Origin: Leucothrix mucor DSM 2157
GTDB lineage: Bacteria; Pseudomonadota; Gammaproteobacteria; Thiotrichales; Thiotrichaceae
Length of the DNA: 64,000 nucleotides
Direction of reading: 5' to 3'
Assembly (NCBI RefSeq): GCF_000419525.1
Contig: NZ_ATTE01000001.1
Location: 3,197,501 to 3,261,500, forward strand
Positions 25,842-34,430 of the stretch are shown here, one piece after another. The position numbers were made by a program, and so were the translations under genes. Below the pieces are notes generated by a model. The model had not been told where the DNA came from. It saw only the letters and a list, made by a program, of their open reading frames with translations, and did not search any database. The first letter of the stretch is position 1. Each line of letters opens with the position of its first letter.

Positions 25842-27518
25842 CTAAGCCAATTTTATCTCTGTTTGGCGACCATCCTTCTCCACAAACTTCAGCGCCGCCT
25901 CCAACGCCTCAATCCGCAGTGAATAAGTATTCTCCTCTGCCACCAAGTCAATCACATGAAACTTCTCTAACTGCTGGCGAGTTTGTTGATTGGGGCATAA
26001 CAAAATCACCTCACAGTTCACTTCCTGCGCATCCTTTATGGCATTTTCCAGCGCTAGCCCAACTGTCACATCAATCATTGGCACATCGGTCAAATCAAGC
26101 ACCATAACTTCATAATCCGCAATGCGACGGTGCTGTCGAGAGATGGCTTTCGACACACTAAAAATCATTGGCCCAGACAGGTAGAAAAACAGCAGCTTTC
26201 CTTTTGCCCGGTCCAACAAAGTGCGCTCACTTTCAGTTAGCGGCACACTATTGCCATCGGCATCACTAATCGCCCGAACTTGGCGCACATGCTCACGACT
26301 CAGGCGCTCGATAATGATGATGTTCGAGATAAACACCCCAAGCCCAACCGCCACAATCAAGTCCACAAATACCGTCAACAGCATCACGCCATACATAATG
26401 GCCATCGCCGGAACGCTAACTTTATGCGCGCGCTGAATAAAGCTCCAATCGAGAATATTAAAGCCGACATACACCGCAATACCTGCCAGTACCGCCATCG
26501 GAATCGGCTCAGTCAAGCCACCCGCAACCAACACCACTAACGCCAGCACTAAAGCACGAACCATACCCGACACTGGTGAACGAGCGCCGACCTGAATATT
26601 AGTCACCGTCCCCATTGTCGCGCCAGCACCTGGCAACGCCCCAAACAAACCGGAGATCATATTCGCAAAGCCCTGACCACGCAGCTCCTTATCGGAGTCA
26701 TGCTCTTTACGGGTTAATGAGTCGCCAATAACCGCTGTCAGCAAGGTATCAATACAGCCCAACGTTCCAAGCACCAGCGCATCAATCACCATCGTGGTGA
26801 AAATTTCTAAGTTAAATTGCGGGATAACCAACGATGGTAAACCGGCCGGAATTTCACCAATGCGGCGAATGCTTTCGCTACTGAAAAACATGACCGAAAT
26901 CAGTGTAACAACCAGCAAAGCGACCAATTGCGCAGGGACAAATTTTCGGAGCTTCTTAGGAAAAAGAAATAAAATTGCCAAGGTGAGCGCGCCAAGCAGC
27001 AACTCATTCGGCTTCATATTGGCGATGGTATTTGGCAACTCTGACAAGGTGCCCATGACGCCACCGGAAGGTGCCGCGTGACCAAGAAGCGGTGATATCT
27101 GCAAGAGAATTAAGATGATGCCGATTCCCGACATAAAGCCAGAAATCACGCTATAGGGCATTAAGGTGATGTATTTACCGAGCTTTAGCGTGCCAAGCAG
27201 GACTTGGAAAGCACCCGCCATCATCACTACGGTAAACGAAATCGCCATGCCGGATTCGGGATATTTCGCGACCATGCTGGTGAGCACCGCCGTCATGATC
27301 ACCGTCATCGGGCCGGTTGGTTCAGAGATCAGGGTTGTCGAGCCACCAAACAAGGCCGCAAAAAAGCCCACCAAAATAGCGCCCCAAAGCCCCGCCTCAG
27401 CGCCAGCCCCAGATGCCACACCAAATGCTAATGCCAGTGGCAACGAGATGACCGCCGTGGTCACGCCGCCAAACACATCACCCTTCAGATTAATATCTTC
27501 AAAACGGTTTCCAAACAA
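25842..27518 (-). CDS. SulP family anion transporter with STAS domain
   Basis: The 558-residue inner-membrane transporter has the SulP N-terminal signature (ISLPLALAFGVASGAG), ISEPTGPMTVIMTAVL, a conserved GMVRALVLALVVLVAGGL segment and a cytoplasmic STAS domain (about 440-545, with VMVLDLTDVPMIDVTVGLAL). Substrates of the family include sulfate, bicarbonate and C4 acids; the sequence alone does not decide. The start appears to be TTG at 27518 with GAGGG about 9 bp upstream; no ATG fits better. Confidence 0.88.
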   Translation of the reverse strand: MFGNRFEDINLKGDVFGGVTTAVISLPLALAFGVASGAGAEAGLWGAILVGFFAALFGGSTTLISEPTGPMTVIMTAVLTSMVAKYPESGMAISFTVVMMAGAFQVLLGTLKLGKYITLMPYSVISGFMSGIGIILILLQISPLLGHAAPSGGVMGTLSELPNTIANMKPNELLLGALTLAILFLFPKKLRKFVPAQLVALLVVTLISVMFFSSESIRRIGEIPAGLPSLVIPQFNLEIFTTMVIDALVLGTLGCIDTLLTAVIGDSLTRKEHDSDKELRGQGFANMISGLFGALPGAGATMGTVTNIQVGARSPVSGMVRALVLALVVLVAGGLTEPIPMAVLAGIAVYVGFNILDWSFIQRAHKVSVPAMAIMYGVMLLTVFVDLIVAVGLGVFISNIIIIERLSREHVRQVRAISDADGNSVPLTESERTLLDRAKGKLLFFYLSGPMIFSVSKAISRQHRRIADYEVMVLDLTDVPMIDVTVGLALENAIKDAQEVNCEVILLCPNQQTRQQLEKFHVIDLVAEENTYSLRIEALEAALKFVEKDGRQTEIKLA

Positions 27519-27678
27519 AACCCAGCCCTCGTAAAAATGTTTCGCAACTGTAACGAATGATACTTTGTTTTGTCTAATACCCTATGGCGTAATAGCTATT
27601 CGGAAAAGGCTGGCCAGGCTCTGGTTATGAATTTCTCGACAGTGCCATGATACAAAACACTTGGCGCTAAACACCTTG

Positions 27679-28086
27679 TTACATACTCTTATCAAACTTA
27701 AAGCAGCCTATGAATTTGAAAAGCTTGTTTTCCTTGATCCTTGTTACTTTAGGGTCATAGATAAAATCGTACATCAGGTAAAAAGTACCCACTGATTGAA
27801 TATCACAAGCTAATGAAGCTTCTTTACAGAAAGATTTCCCATAGGACGCATACATAAGCTTTTGCTCGTTAGTAACACCATAATCTCTCGCATTCTCTGC
27901 CGCGTCATGATCGTAGTAACCAAAGCCAAAGTCTGAGCTAAACTGATTGAAGGGCTCCTCTTCATCCTCACTGTAATTTTCAGTAAAGTAATCTTCTGGT
28001 ATTTCTTGGTTGGGAACTTTTGAAGCCCAGATCGAAACGATATCTGAATCTTCTTTGTCGAAGTGCGGACCATCAAATCTACTCAT
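27679..28086 (-). CDS. Immunity protein, probable Imm22 family
   Basis: The 135-residue acidic protein has IVSIWASKVPNQEIPEDYF at the start, then DFGFGYYDHDAAENARDYG, and ends FYLMYDFIYDPKVTRIKENK before LFKFIGCFKF. This block order is what I remember of Imm22, a family that protects against polymorphic or CDI-type toxins. No toxin gene lies beside it, so it is an orphan immunity gene that may protect against neighbours' toxins. AAGGAG precedes the ATG at a good distance. The family call is from memory. Confidence 0.6.
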   Translation of the reverse strand: MSRFDGPHFDKEDSDIVSIWASKVPNQEIPEDYFTENYSEDEEEPFNQFSSDFGFGYYDHDAAENARDYGVTNEQKLMYASYGKSFCKEASLACDIQSVGTFYLMYDFIYDPKVTRIKENKLFKFIGCFKFDKSM

Positions 28087-28205
28087 TTTTTCTCCTTTGT
28101 ATCGCGCATTACTAATGGGCTAGCCATTTGAAACATACCAACTAGACAACCCAACAAAATCTCTCAATAATCAACCCATCTAAACAATGACAATAATCCC
28201 GCCCT

Positions 28206-30854
28206 ATGTCCACAATAAAAAATGCAGAACAGCAGCGCTTAAACGAACACTACTCCCATGAAAAAAAGTGGTTGGAATGGGGCCCATATCTCAGCGAACG
28301 CCAATGGGGAACGGTGCGCGAAGACTACAGCCCCGACGGTGAAGCGTGGGATTATTTTCCGCACGAACACGCCCGCAGCCGCACCTATCGCTGGGGAGAA
28401 GATGGTATCGCGGGTATTTCAGATCGCCATTGCGCGGTTTGTTTTGCGGTAACTTTATGGAATGGCAATGACCCTTACCTCAAAGAACGCCTGTACGGTT
28501 TAACGGGGCCGCAAGGTAATCACGGCGAAGACTGCAAAGAGCTGTACTACTATCTGGACAGCACGCCAACGCACTCCTACATGAAGCACCTGTATAAATA
28601 CCCGCAACAGGCTTATCCCTATCAAGACTTGCTGGAAACCAATCAACAGCGCAACCGACAAGAACTTGAGTACGAAATACTCGATACCGGCGTGTTTGAT
28701 GACAACCGCTATTTTGATGTGTTTACCGAGTACGCCAAGGCCGATGAAGAAGACATTCTGGTCAAGATTACGGTGCACAACCGAGGGCCGGAAGCCGCTG
28801 ACATTACCGTCCTCCCTACCCTGTGGCTACGCAATTTATGGAGTTTTGGGCAGACTGAGCGTGAGCACAACATCACCAAGAATTCTGAGAATAATGACTT
28901 CGGCTCAGTAAAGCTCACTCACCCAAAACTGGGCGATTACTACTTAGCATTCGACAAGCCAGAGCAATGGCTATTCACTGAAAACGAAACCAATAAAGAC
29001 AAATTATACGGTCAGCCAAATGCAACGCCATACGTTAAAGACTTGTTTCATGACGCCGTGGTTGGAAACGACTTTAGCCTGACACAAGCAGTTTCAGAGG
29101 GCTCGAAATTTGCCCCTATGTTTCAGCAGAGCATCGACAGCCAAGGCCATATCGAAATCCGCTTACGCTTCTCTAAACAGCACTACACTGAAACGCCACT
29201 CACTAATGAATTTGATGCTGTCTTTGCGCTAAGACAGCAAGAAGCTGATGCCTTCTACGCACCATTTTGTCAGAAACAACAAGGTAAAGACGCCGCCAAT
29301 ATTCAACGCCAAGCCTTTGCCGGAATGCTGTGGTCTAAGCAGTATTACAATATCGATATGGAGACGTGGATAAAAGGCGACCCCGGACAAACGCCCCCAC
29401 CCAAAGCCCGTAAAAAGGGGCGCAATAAAGACTGGATGACACTCAATAACGAAGACATCATCTCGATGCCAGACAAGTGGGAATACCCTTGGTATGCGGT
29501 GTGGGATCTGGCATTTCATACCCTACCGCTGGCGATGATCGACCCTGAGTTTGCCAAGAAGCAGCTGATCATGGTGTTACACGAATGGTATATGGCACCG
29601 AGTGGGCAGATTCCCGCGTATGAGTGGCACTTCTCCGATGTGAACCCACCAGTGCATGCCTGGGCGGCTTACAAAGTTTATGAGATCGATAAAAAGAAAA
29701 CCGGCAAAGGCGACATCACCTTTTTAAAGCGCGTGTTTAACAAGCTATCGCTTAACTTTACGTGGTGGGTCAACCAAAAAGACCGTAGCAATAACAACGT
29801 GTTCGAAGGCGGCTTTTTAGGCTTAGATAATATTGGTGTGTTTGACCGCAGCAAAGAAATTCCGGGTGGCGGCCACTTAGAGCAAGCCGATGGCACGGCG
29901 TGGATGGCCATGTTCTCACTCAATATGTTGCAGATCGCGTTAGAGATTTCCACCGAAGACAATGCCTATGAAGACATGTGTACCAAGTACTTCGAGCACT
30001 TCGTGTATATATCAGAGTCACTCAACAAAATGGGCCATGACTGGGTTGGTAACTGGGATGAAAGCGAAGGCTTTTTCTATGACATTCTGGCCTTACCCAA
30101 AGATCAATACATTCCGATTAAGGTGAGATCCTTAGTGGGCTTGATGACGCTGAACTCAGTGTTAGTACTGGAGCGCGAGAAGTTAGACAAGGTAAAAAGC
30201 TTCTACGCCAAGTTGAAATGGTTCTTTAATTACCGCAGAAAGCACAATAAATACCGCGTGCTTGAAGAGTTAAAAGACGATGGCGACCTGCTGCTGTCAC
30301 TGGTACCAAAGCAGCGACTAAAGAAACTGCTCAGCGCCTTGCTGGATGAGAATGAATTCCTCAGCGACTATGGCATTCGCTCCTTGTCGAAACGGCACAG
30401 CGAGCCTTACAACATACACATAGAAGGCCAGCATTTCTCTGTTCAATACGACCCCGCAGAATCCACCACCAACCTATTTGGTGGCAATTCCAACTGGCGC
30501 GGGCCGATCTGGATTCCCATGAACTTTCTGTTTGTGCAATCGCTGATGGAATACCACAAATACTATGGCGATGAGTTCACCATCGACTGCGCCATCAATG
30601 TAGAAAGGAACATCAACCTCAAGGAAGTGAGCGATGATATCAACCAGCGTTTAGTAGCGATGTTTAGGAAAGACGCCGCTGGCAACCGCCCGATTCATGC
30701 GCTTCACAAAGACACCTACAGCGACGAGCACTTTGAGGATTTAATCCTGTTTTATGAGTATTTTCATGGTGATAATGGGCGCGGTGTTGGCGCGACGCAT
30801 CAAACCGGCTGGACCGGCTGCGTGGCGTACTTGCTGGATGGGAGACCAAGTTAA
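28206..30854 (+). CDS. Large MGH1/GH63-like glucosidase
   Basis: The 882-residue cytoplasmic protein starts with RLNEHYSHEKKWLEWGPYLS and RQWGTVREDYSPDGEAWDYF, and later has SMPDKWEYPWYAVWDLAFH, IPAYEWHFSDVNPPVHAWAA and NWRGPIWIPMNFL. This is the mannosylglycerate/glucosylglycerate hydrolase-like (GH63-type) (alpha/alpha)6 barrel; the Asp in WDLAFH and the Glu/Trp blocks line the active site. Relatives hydrolyse glucosyl-type compatible solutes or oligosaccharides. It is a single gene without sugar transporters beside it. A degenerate copy of its last 24 bp recurs at 32699-32722. Confidence 0.85.
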   Translation: MSTIKNAEQQRLNEHYSHEKKWLEWGPYLSERQWGTVREDYSPDGEAWDYFPHEHARSRTYRWGEDGIAGISDRHCAVCFAVTLWNGNDPYLKERLYGLTGPQGNHGEDCKELYYYLDSTPTHSYMKHLYKYPQQAYPYQDLLETNQQRNRQELEYEILDTGVFDDNRYFDVFTEYAKADEEDILVKITVHNRGPEAADITVLPTLWLRNLWSFGQTEREHNITKNSENNDFGSVKLTHPKLGDYYLAFDKPEQWLFTENETNKDKLYGQPNATPYVKDLFHDAVVGNDFSLTQAVSEGSKFAPMFQQSIDSQGHIEIRLRFSKQHYTETPLTNEFDAVFALRQQEADAFYAPFCQKQQGKDAANIQRQAFAGMLWSKQYYNIDMETWIKGDPGQTPPPKARKKGRNKDWMTLNNEDIISMPDKWEYPWYAVWDLAFHTLPLAMIDPEFAKKQLIMVLHEWYMAPSGQIPAYEWHFSDVNPPVHAWAAYKVYEIDKKKTGKGDITFLKRVFNKLSLNFTWWVNQKDRSNNNVFEGGFLGLDNIGVFDRSKEIPGGGHLEQADGTAWMAMFSLNMLQIALEISTEDNAYEDMCTKYFEHFVYISESLNKMGHDWVGNWDESEGFFYDILALPKDQYIPIKVRSLVGLMTLNSVLVLEREKLDKVKSFYAKLKWFFNYRRKHNKYRVLEELKDDGDLLLSLVPKQRLKKLLSALLDENEFLSDYGIRSLSKRHSEPYNIHIEGQHFSVQYDPAESTTNLFGGNSNWRGPIWIPMNFLFVQSLMEYHKYYGDEFTIDCAINVERNINLKEVSDDINQRLVAMFRKDAAGNRPIHALHKDTYSDEHFEDLILFYEYFHGDNGRGVGATHQTGWTGCVAYLLDGRPS
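30819..30842 (+). repeat. Direct repeat copy A, inside the 3' end of the GH63-like gene
   Basis: Twenty-four bases ending at the GATGGG before the GH63-like stop match 32699-32722 at 21 of 24 positions in the same orientation. The two copies bracket about 1.86 kb of small leftward genes. Confidence 0.5.
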
Positions 30855-30940
30855 GCCCGAGTCCGTATTACTCATCACTAGCCATCGGCCCTACTTCAGG
30901 TCGTTAATTGCATCCTCTGGAGTGCGGGCATTTTTATCCG

Positions 30941-31306
30941 CTATGTATCGGACTTTTTAATGTATTCAAAAGTGCCTGCACCATCAAACTCTCTGACTTT
31001 AATGCCATGGGTTTGTTCGGGAGCTACCATTCTTGAATTTATCGCTACTCTGATACCATCGTCCCGTATTTGGGTATAATGCGTAACGCAATGACACACA
31101 CTGCAAGAGTGATAGGTACGTGTTTTATCGCCCCATAAATACGTGTTTGTCATTTCGGCACCCACTACTTTTACTTGCTCTTTAAAATAGTAAGCCCAAA
31201 TCGCTCCTATACGATAGCAGATAGAGCAATTACAGCTTGTGACTGTTTCTGGAACTAGCTTTGCTTCCAGAGAAACCTTACCACAGTGACATTTAGCTAC
31301 GAACAT
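30941..31306 (-). CDS. GFA (glutathione-dependent formaldehyde-activating) family protein, first copy
   Basis: The 121-residue zinc protein has the family cysteines: CHCGKVSLEA at the N-terminus, SCNCSICYRIG and CSVCHCVTHY. GFA/CENP-V-like proteins were named for a reaction with S-hydroxymethylglutathione, but most members have unknown function. AAAGGAA precedes the ATG. A second, different GFA gene lies at 34477-34896. Confidence 0.85.
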   Translation of the reverse strand: MFVAKCHCGKVSLEAKLVPETVTSCNCSICYRIGAIWAYYFKEQVKVVGAEMTNTYLWGDKTRTYHSCSVCHCVTHYTQIRDDGIRVAINSRMVAPEQTHGIKVREFDGAGTFEYIKKSDT

Positions 31307-31357
31307 TGCACATTCCTTTACTTTAACTTGGAGCTACTAGGAAATTTCTTCGTCAAA

Positions 31358-32077
31358 TCAGCTTTGTTCAAGATGCTTTGGAAGCCGGTAGCGCCAGTAA
31401 AGCATCACTAAGAACCCGGTAAACGCACCACCTAAATGAGCGGAGTGCGCGACCATAAAGCGGCCAAACGGCGAAAAACCGCTTAGTTGAAGTACTAAGT
31501 CGATACTGATTAACCCGAGAACAAAGTACTTCGCCACTATTGGGAATGGGATGAATTTAAACGGCACTTTTGCATTTGGATAACGCATAGCAATTGCAAC
31601 GATGACCCCATATAAAGCACCTGAAGCACCAACGACTTCTGTGCGGTACATCCGAGATAGCGTATAAACCGTTTTTTGATAAATTTCATTCCCTGAGAGG
31701 GCTTGTGAACTGCTTCCAAGGGCTTCAATCGCACTGACTAATGCAACGCCTGCGGAGTACTCGTAACTTTGTACCAAGGTGTAGATTAGCCCTGAACCAA
31801 TACCCGCCAAAAAATAAAGCGTCACAAATCGTTTGCTGCCAAGCGCACGCTCTACAATGCAGCCAAAGAAAAATAGCCCCGCCATATTAATGATGAGATG
31901 CATCACGCCATGGTGCATAAACATGCCGGTGAGATATTGCCAAACCGCGAATTTTTCGTTGACCGGTAAATACAGACCAAGTATTTCGGTCAGCTTGTAC
32001 GGTATCACACGGTCCAGTAAAAACAGTGCAACATTAACGACGAGTAAAATACGTACTGCGGGTGTCATTTTATTCAT
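31358..32077 (-). CDS. Rhomboid family intramembrane serine protease
   Basis: The 239-residue protein has six or seven membrane segments. The Ser nucleophile lies in VGASGALYGVI and the catalytic His in AHSAHLGGAFTGF; the usual loop-1 block WQYLTGMFMHHGVMHLIINM contains the stabilising His and Asn. All three active-site elements are present, so it should be active. I chose the ATG at 32077; a TTG three codons upstream is the only alternative. Confidence 0.9.
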   Translation of the reverse strand: MNKMTPAVRILLVVNVALFLLDRVIPYKLTEILGLYLPVNEKFAVWQYLTGMFMHHGVMHLIINMAGLFFFGCIVERALGSKRFVTLYFLAGIGSGLIYTLVQSYEYSAGVALVSAIEALGSSSQALSGNEIYQKTVYTLSRMYRTEVVGASGALYGVIVAIAMRYPNAKVPFKFIPFPIVAKYFVLGLISIDLVLQLSGFSPFGRFMVAHSAHLGGAFTGFLVMLYWRYRLPKHLEQS

Positions 32078-32107
32078 GGCAGTCAACTTGACCAGGCTGT
32101 TTATTTT

Positions 32108-32224
32108 CTAAATTGCGACTGGAGCTGCTGCTAGTTGCTCGATAACTGTATTCACCTGTGCAGATTGCACCGGGTCATCCTGCGTTAGGTAGCGCACTAA
32201 AACATTAGTATCTAGTCCTATCAT
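32108..32224 (-). pseudogene. Truncated VapC-type PIN-domain toxin
   Basis: Hand-read 38-codon frame: MIGLDTNVLVRYLTQDDPVQ then AAQ-rich residues and a stop. It carries the first PIN-domain Asp (LDTNVLVRYL) but lacks the remaining 90 or so residues with the other catalytic acids, so it cannot be an active RNase. Its ATG overlaps the antitoxin stop (TCATGA, 32221-32224), the standard VapBC layout. The 3' part has been lost, leaving the rhomboid gene 30 bp away. Confidence 0.75.
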
Positions 32225-32454
32225 GAACTGACCGCTTGTGCGATGGCTTCGTCCATTGCTTCCAGACTGACGGGGAAAGTTGGTTTTGGCAGCATGCCTT
32301 TTAGGGTTTTTACTGAGCGTGTTACCGGTAGGATGAACAAGCGGCCATCGTCGTCGATGATGAATTCTACGCGGTCACCAGCATCTAGGTTTAAGGCGTC
32401 GCGGGCTTGTTTGGGGATGGTGACCTGGCCTTTGGAGGTTAGGGTGGCTAGCAT
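32221..32454 (-). CDS. AbrB/MazE-type (VapB) antitoxin
   Basis: The 77-residue protein begins MLATLTSKGQVTIPKQARDA, the swapped-hairpin DNA-binding domain of AbrB/SpoVT antitoxins, followed by an acidic C-terminal toxin-neutralising tail. AAGGA sits 9 bp before the ATG at 32454, but would be directly on a second ATG at 32463, so I use the former. Its toxin partner is truncated, so it may now be only a DNA-binding remnant. Confidence 0.85.
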   Translation of the reverse strand: MLATLTSKGQVTIPKQARDALNLDAGDRVEFIIDDDGRLFILPVTRSVKTLKGMLPKPTFPVSLEAMDEAIAQAVSS

Positions 32455-32461
32455 GGCGGAC

Positions 32462-32499
32462 ATTCCTTACTTATTAATTTAAGTTTAGAAGTAAGGAAT
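32462..32499. repeat. Inverted repeat carrying two divergent Shine-Dalgarno sequences
   Basis: attccttactt (32462-32472) and aagtaaggaat (32489-32499) are exact complements around 16 nt. The right arm supplies the AAGGA for the rightward 59-codon ORF and the left arm the AAGGA for the leftward antitoxin. It is a likely operator or shared promoter element of the antitoxin. Confidence 0.55.
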
Positions 32500-32503
32500 T
32501 TAC

Positions 32504-32683
32504 ATGAATTCTCTAATTTCTCCAATAGAACTAACCTCAATGCTTGAGGTATCTGGTCACTCCATCACAGATCATTTTGTTGACGTCAACAAAATGATCA
32601 AGCTTGGTAAGTATGCCTCTTACCTGATCGCTCTCAACACACCTGCCTCAGCCGTTGGTGTACATAGAAAAAATCGTCATTAG
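32504..32683 (+). CDS. Small ORF of unknown function containing a 30-bp palindrome
   Basis: A 59-codon frame (MNSLISPIELTSMLEVSGHS..., ending HRKNRH) with AAGGA 8 bp before its ATG. It is the only rightward gene in a run of leftward ones. Codons 23-32 consist of a perfect 30-bp palindrome. I do not recognise the protein; it may be the N-terminal remnant of a longer gene, since the downstream sequence (32684-32724) is unrelated and carries the GH63 end repeat. Confidence 0.4.
   Translation: MNSLISPIELTSMLEVSGHSITDHFVDVNKMIKLGKYASYLIALNTPASAVGVHRKNRH
32570..32599. repeat. Perfect 30-bp palindrome
   Basis: GATCATTTTGTTGAC followed directly by its exact reverse complement, with no spacer. It ends sharply on both sides (A/A mismatch at 32569 and 32600). 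It may be an operator, a recombination site or the scar of an insertion; no similar copy was noticed elsewhere in the window. Confidence 0.9.
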
Positions 32684-32698
32684 GGGCTGTTGCTCAGA

Positions 32699-32722
32699 TG
32701 CGTCGCGTACTTACTAGATGGG
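32699..32722 (+). repeat. Direct repeat copy B, degenerate copy of the GH63-like 3' end
   Basis: Twenty-four bases matching 30819-30842 at 21 positions; the three differences are G/C, G/A and G/A. It sits just before the stop of the GST gene in non-coding DNA. Confidence 0.5.
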
Positions 32723-32724
32723 GA

Positions 32725-33363
32725 TTAGTAGTTCGGATTTTCGATCCATTCTTTATAAACGAGCTGAACGCTTGGCCTTTGAACGACTTCATTAGCAATG
32801 CGCTTGATATTGGGAAAATCATCGAGGGACGGATGACCCCGAGCCGGTCGTAGCCAAGTAGTCAGCATGAAAAGATAAATATCCACAGCACTGAACTGGT
32901 CGCCAAGCACCCATTTATTACCCGCAATCTGATCATCAATCACTTGCAAGGTTTCCTGAAGACGCCGGTTTCCACGACGCTGCGCTCCAGGCTCACCCTC
33001 AGGAGTGTCAGCAAAGCGATCAGGGTAGTAAGTGAGCTGAAAGGCGTTCTGAATGGAGCTGGAAAAGTAGACCAGAGTCTGGAGATAAAGCGCCCGCGTC
33101 GGCGCATCAATCGCGGGAGCCAAACCCGCTTCTGCATGACGATCGCACAGGAACATAGTGATCGCGGCACACTCGTACATGGCCCCATCATCCCAAACCA
33201 GAACCGGTGCCCAGCCATTGGGATTGATGGCCAGCTGCTCCGGTGGACAAGGGGTGATCCTATCGACCGACGTTGAAATTAATTCGTAAGGCGCGCCAAT
33301 CTCCTCCAGCATCACGCGGATGCACATAGACGCGCTCTTGGCTGCGTAGAAAAGTTTGTACAT
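32725..33363 (-). CDS. Glutathione S-transferase family protein
   Basis: The 212-residue protein has an N-terminal thioredoxin-like domain (MYKLFYAAKSASMCIRVMLE, NPNGWAPVLVWDDGAMYECA where cis-Pro and Glu-Cys-Ala bind glutathione) and an all-helical C-terminal domain with VLGDQFSAVDIYLFMLTTWL. Ser10-Ala-Ser12 near the start is the probable catalytic region. GGAG lies before the ATG. Substrate unknown. Confidence 0.88.
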   Translation of the reverse strand: MYKLFYAAKSASMCIRVMLEEIGAPYELISTSVDRITPCPPEQLAINPNGWAPVLVWDDGAMYECAAITMFLCDRHAEAGLAPAIDAPTRALYLQTLVYFSSSIQNAFQLTYYPDRFADTPEGEPGAQRRGNRRLQETLQVIDDQIAGNKWVLGDQFSAVDIYLFMLTTWLRPARGHPSLDDFPNIKRIANEVVQRPSVQLVYKEWIENPNY

Positions 33364-33439
33364 CTTCGTATTCTCCTAATGGGCTTAAGCGTAGATAAAT
33401 TCTGACCGATTGGTTAAAAATTCATGCCTGTGATCGAAC

Positions 33440-34219
33440 TCAGAAGACCGCTTTTTCATCATCCCGAAGCGTTAACACTTCAAAGCCAGTCTCTGTCACT
33501 AAAATGGTATGCTCCCATTGAGCAGAAAGCTTCTTATCTCTGGTCACGACAGTCCACCCATCTTTCTTCGTTTTTACTTTCTGCGAGCCTTGATTAATCA
33601 TTGGCTCGATAGTGAATGTCATTCCCGCTTCAAGCACCAACCCTGTGTTGGCTTTCCCATAATGAAGTACCTGCGGGTCTTCATGCATTTCTTTACCAAT
33701 GCCATGACCACAATACTCCCGAACGACACTATAGCCAGAGGACTCAGCATGTTTTTGGATTGCATGGCCAACATCACCCAGTGTTGCTTTTGGCTTTACT
33801 GCCTGAATGCCTTTCCACATAGCCTCGTAAGTCGTTTTAACTAAGCGCTTGGCTTCTGGGCTAGTTGTCGCAAAGGTATACATTTTACTTGAGTCGCTGA
33901 TGTAACCATTTTTCTCTAAGGTGATATCAACATTTAGAATGTCTTTGCTTTTCAATTGATGGGTATTATTTGGCACACCATGACACACTACGTCATTGAC
34001 GGATGAGTTCAGCGAATATTGATAGCCATACTGCCCCTTACTCGCTGGACGAGCATTTAAAACATCCACAATATAGCGCTCAACCTGAGTATCAATCTCT
34101 AAGGTCGTCATACCCTCACAGATAAAATCATCAAGCATTTTAAACACTTGAGCTAAAAGCTTGCCTGACTTCCGCATGAAATCAATTTCTGCATCCGTTT
34201 TTATCATTGCTTCATTCAT
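33440..34219 (-). CDS. map: Type I methionine aminopeptidase, ParD-linked copy
   Basis: The 259-residue metalloprotease removes N-terminal methionine. Ligands are visible in order: Asp in LNVDITLEKNG, Asp in YISDSSKMY, His in EYCGHGIGKEMHE, Glu in FTIEPMI and Glu in AQWEHTILV; HGVPNN carries the substrate His. The second ligand block reads GYISDSSKMY, where housekeeping enzymes usually have GYHGDTSRMF, so this is a divergent paralogue and probably not the essential map. GGAG precedes the ATG at 34219. It overlaps the ParD-like gene by 8 bp, which suggests co-translation. Confidence 0.88.
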   Translation of the reverse strand: MNEAMIKTDAEIDFMRKSGKLLAQVFKMLDDFICEGMTTLEIDTQVERYIVDVLNARPASKGQYGYQYSLNSSVNDVVCHGVPNNTHQLKSKDILNVDITLEKNGYISDSSKMYTFATTSPEAKRLVKTTYEAMWKGIQAVKPKATLGDVGHAIQKHAESSGYSVVREYCGHGIGKEMHEDPQVLHYGKANTGLVLEAGMTFTIEPMINQGSQKVKTKKDGWTVVTRDKKLSAQWEHTILVTETGFEVLTLRDDEKAVF

Positions 34220-34418
34220 GCACGAGCTCCGCAATCGTGAGCTTTTCTTTTATTAGCTGTTTTTTGATTATCTCATGGTAAGTCAGTGTCGGATTGAGCT
34301 CAGCCAGCATCCCGATCTTCATCCAAAACTCGGCTTGCGAGTTTATAGATCTGGACATTACATTACTCGACTTCCTGATTTCTTCATGCAAGTCGTCTGA
34401 TATTTTCACTATTCCCAT
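34212..34418 (-). CDS. ParD-like antitoxin-family protein
   Basis: The 68-residue protein begins MGIVKISDDLHEEIRKSSNV and continues MSRSINSQAEFWMKIGMLAE, the ribbon-helix-helix pattern of the ParD-like family (PF11903, from memory). It should bind DNA as a dimer. There is no ParE-type toxin; the coupled gene is a methionine aminopeptidase. An earlier in-frame ATG at 34430 is possible, but the MGIVK start matches the family and the upstream one overlaps the operator-like repeat. Confidence 0.75.
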   Translation of the reverse strand: MGIVKISDDLHEEIRKSSNVMSRSINSQAEFWMKIGMLAELNPTLTYHEIIKKQLIKEKLTIAELVHE

Positions 34419-34430
34419 TATATAAACCAT

